Assembly: GCA_013694495.1 (NCBI GenBank)
Contig: JACDCH010000400.1
Location: 1 to 5,863 of the forward strand
From: Acidimicrobiia bacterium
Lineage (GTDB): Bacteria; Actinomycetota; Acidimicrobiia; Acidimicrobiales; JACDCH01
DNA: 5,863 nucleotides
Direction of reading: 5' to 3'
Part shown: piece by piece, positions 4,354 to 5,863 of the stretch
How the letters are laid out: the number at the start of each line of letters is the position of its first letter
Numbering within the stretch: position 1 is the stretch's first letter
Translations under genes and position numbers: made by a program
The notes under the pieces: model-generated
Seen by the model: the letters and a program-made list of their open reading frames with translations, nothing else
Database searches by the model: none
What the model was told of the DNA's origin: nothing

Positions 4354-5619
4354 CTACTGCGGACTGACGCTCCAGTCGCCGTCGGCGCTGACCTCGATGA
4401 TCCGCGGTCCCGGCGGAAAGTTGCGGACCCCGTCGTAGGGGCCGATCTCGTTGACCACGAGGTCGGCGTCGTTGGTGCCGTAGCTCCAGATGGCGAAGTT
4501 CGACTGGCCGTTGTGTGTCAGTCGAGCAGCGCTGGCACTCCCGGAGTAGGCCAGGACATCGTCACCTCTGCCGGCGACCGGCCCGCTGAACGCTCGAGCC
4601 GTCGAGAGGGGTCGGATCGTGATGGTCCATGACCCGTCGGACACGATCTCCAGGGCGTTGGAGTCGCCGTCGTCGAACAGGGGACGATCGATGAGCACCG
4701 TTCCGGAGTAGGCGCCGATCTCGTTGACGAGAAGGTCGCCGCGCACACCGTTACGTCGCTCCCAGACCTGGAAGTTGCTACTGCCACCGGTGTTCGAGAT
4801 GTCGGCGACGACGGGCTCACCGGCCCGCGGCTTCGTGAACGAAGGGATCTGGCTCCCGGTGCCGGAGAGTTGCGTCCAGCCTGCCGGCAACGGGCACGTC
4901 GGATCGACTGCCTGCGCTCGAGTGAAGTACTCGCCACTCGCCGCCAGGAAGGATGCGAGGGCAAGGTCGCCCCGGGTCAGGATCACGCTTGCCCAGTAGT
5001 CGCGGCCCGCCGAATCGCTCGGCCGATGGAGCAGCGACTGGTAGAGCGCGTCGACACGTCGGTTCCGCTTCTCGCGCGACTGGTAGAAGTCGGCGGCGAC
5101 CGCCCGCCGACCGACCTGGGTGGATCGTGCCACCCAGTACGCCACGCCGGCGTCGTCGGGCTGACGCTCGAGGAGCTGTGTGTAGAGCAGCCGCACCCAT
5201 CCGTCGACGGTGCTGCCGGCCGAGGCGAAGTGCTCGTCGCTCGAGTAGAAGAACGCTGCGACGGACACCACCGGCTCGCCGTTGCGCATCCGGTCGATCC
5301 AGAAGCTCCGACCGCTCGAGTCCGCGGGCCGGCCGAACACATCCATGTAGAAGCGGTCGACGATGCGGGCGATCCATTCGTCGCTGCTCGCGAGGATGGC
5401 GGCGTACTGCTCGCGTGGCAGACCACCGTCAAGCCTCGTGCCCCAGTACAGGACACTGGCGTTGTCGACCTCGCGGCCGAGGAAGTCCTGGAACGTGGCG
5501 TTGACGAACCGCTCGTTCGGCGAGCAAGACCGTGGACCGTTCGCGGCGTGGGCGGCCGATGGCGCCAGGCCCGCAGCTACGAGCCCGAGCACGAGCAGGG
5601 ATCGGGTGAGCAGTCTCAT
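4354..5619 (-). CDS. secreted protein with DUF4214 repeats and two C-terminal beta modules
   Basis: A 421-residue exported protein of unknown exact function. Residues 1-26 are a signal peptide: basic MRLLTR, hydrophobic SLLVLGLVAAGLAP, and an AHA-type cleavage site. Four DUF4214-like repeats follow at about 35-80, 83-131, 138-182 and 186-232, with repeated patterns such as FGRPADSSGRSFW, RQPDDAGVAYW and HRPSDSAGRDYW, each followed by SSDE- or SGEY-like ends. DUF4214 units occur in secreted and surface-associated proteins. Residues 258-336 and 345-418 are two related beta-rich modules, marked by SNFQVW/SNFAIW, DLLVNEIGAY/DLVVNEIGPY and SDGSWTI/ADGDWSV. ATG 5619 is chosen because the signal peptide begins there; the 64 upstream codons in frame are Arg-rich and look non-coding. 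GGGGGTG lies just ahead as a weak ribosome site. It is probably a host gene next to the inserted element; cell-surface or adhesive roles are only inference. Confidence 0.88.
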   Translation of the reverse strand: MRLLTRSLLVLGLVAAGLAPSAAHAANGPRSCSPNERFVNATFQDFLGREVDNASVLYWGTRLDGGLPREQYAAILASSDEWIARIVDRFYMDVFGRPADSSGRSFWIDRMRNGEPVVSVAAFFYSSDEHFASAGSTVDGWVRLLYTQLLERQPDDAGVAYWVARSTQVGRRAVAADFYQSREKRNRRVDALYQSLLHRPSDSAGRDYWASVILTRGDLALASFLAASGEYFTRAQAVDPTCPLPAGWTQLSGTGSQIPSFTKPRAGEPVVADISNTGGSSNFQVWERRNGVRGDLLVNEIGAYSGTVLIDRPLFDDGDSNALEIVSDGSWTITIRPLSTARAFSGPVAGRGDDVLAYSGSASAARLTHNGQSNFAIWSYGTNDADLVVNEIGPYDGVRNFPPGPRIIEVSADGDWSVSPQ

Positions 5620-5824
5620 CGGGCACCCCCGGTAGCCGGCGACTGCTCCCGAACCTAGACGTCCCGTCGCCGAGCTCGCCGGGGTGCGGCTGGTCGACCT
5701 CGGCGTGAGGCAGGAACGCACTCGGTGGCGTCTTGGACTAGTGCCGCGACCGGGAACCTTCGCCCGGTAGCTGGCAGGAGTCGCGCGGGTGGTCGCGAAT
5801 CTTCTGAGCAACGCTGTGTCGCTC

Positions 5825-5830
5825 AGGAGG
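5825..5830 (+). promoter_or_regulatory. strong Shine-Dalgarno AGGAGG
   Basis: AGGAGG lies five bases ahead of GTG 5836 and is the best ribosome-binding match in the window. It is the main reason for calling a gene start there. Confidence 0.5.
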
Positions 5831-5835
5831 TGCTC

Positions 5836-5863
5836 GTGCGCGAGGGGATCAAGGTCAGGGAGA
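5836..5863 (+). CDS. start of a rightward gene cut by the window edge
   Basis: GTG 5836 opens a frame reading VREGIKVRE to the last base, behind a well-placed AGGAGG. Nine codons are too few to identify a product. The frame is also open upstream to 5659, but that stretch is Arg-, Gly- and Ser-rich and looks non-coding. The gene is divergent from the DUF4214 gene, with 216 bases between them that hold no gene I can support. Confidence 0.4.

Noticed and set aside
90..4357. GCCGCCTAC at 90-98 and 4349-4357 as flanking attachment repeats
   Set aside because: Nine bases shared in GC-rich DNA are expected by chance, and the left copy is not at any visible boundary.
4870..5658. Long plus-strand open frame opposite the DUF4214 gene
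   Set aside because: It mirrors the codons of the repeat protein, has no motif, and ends inside the upstream region of that gene.
5752..5782. ECF-sigma-like -35 (GGGAACCTT) ahead of the edge gene
   Set aside because: No matching -10 element lies at the proper distance.
5620..5811. N-terminal extension of the DUF4214 protein to an upstream ATG
   Set aside because: The 64 added residues are Arg/Ser/Thr-rich and would bury a clear signal peptide that begins at the ATG at 5619.
1..5863. tRNA gene or fragment as integration target, and CRISPR array
   Set aside because: No T-arm-like motif in a foldable context and no regularly spaced direct repeats were seen; the TTCG repeats are short and inverted, without spacers.

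Overview
The window is high-G+C bacterial DNA. GTG starts, codons ending mostly in G or C, stop/start overlaps between genes, and an exported DUF4214-repeat protein with a C-terminal 'VNEIG'-type beta module point to an actinobacterium, perhaps Acidimicrobiia. The phylum is fairly likely; the class is a guess. I see no tRNA, rRNA, CRISPR array or IS transposase.

Positions 1 to about 4300 look like one end of an integrative mobile element. A left rightward operon holds a small excisionase-family helix-turn-helix (HTH) protein (169-465), an unrecognised ~98-residue protein (462-758) and a DUF3987-type replication (helicase/primase-like) protein (758-2235). The last is split by an apparent -1 frameshift at a GGGG run near 1785. 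A perfect 13-bp hairpin lies just after the first HTH gene, and a cluster of inverted TTCG/CGAA repeats lies at the 3' end of the DUF3987 gene.

The middle of the element is divergent. A leftward pair of tiny unrecognised genes (2784 to 2391, ATGA overlap, the first one also apparently frameshifted at a G run) faces a rightward pair: an AlpA/Xis-like HTH gene (2910-3095) overlapping a complete tyrosine integrase gene (3092-4300). The two pairs share an intergenic region with a 33-bp near-perfect palindrome covering candidate divergent promoters. This is the best candidate for a regulatory switch in the window.

From about 4354 rightwards the sequence looks like host chromosome: a leftward gene for a secreted protein with four DUF4214 repeats and two C-terminal beta modules, then the probable start of a rightward gene (5836 onward) behind a strong Shine-Dalgarno. 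The 53-bp gap between the integrase and the DUF4214 gene is a reasonable place to look for the element's right boundary, but no attachment-site repeat can be shown from this window alone.

The integrase with a small HTH partner probably handles integration and excision, the DUF3987 protein probably supports replication of the excised element, and the other HTH protein and the small leftward genes probably regulate. Roles beyond the integrase are inferred from family and position.
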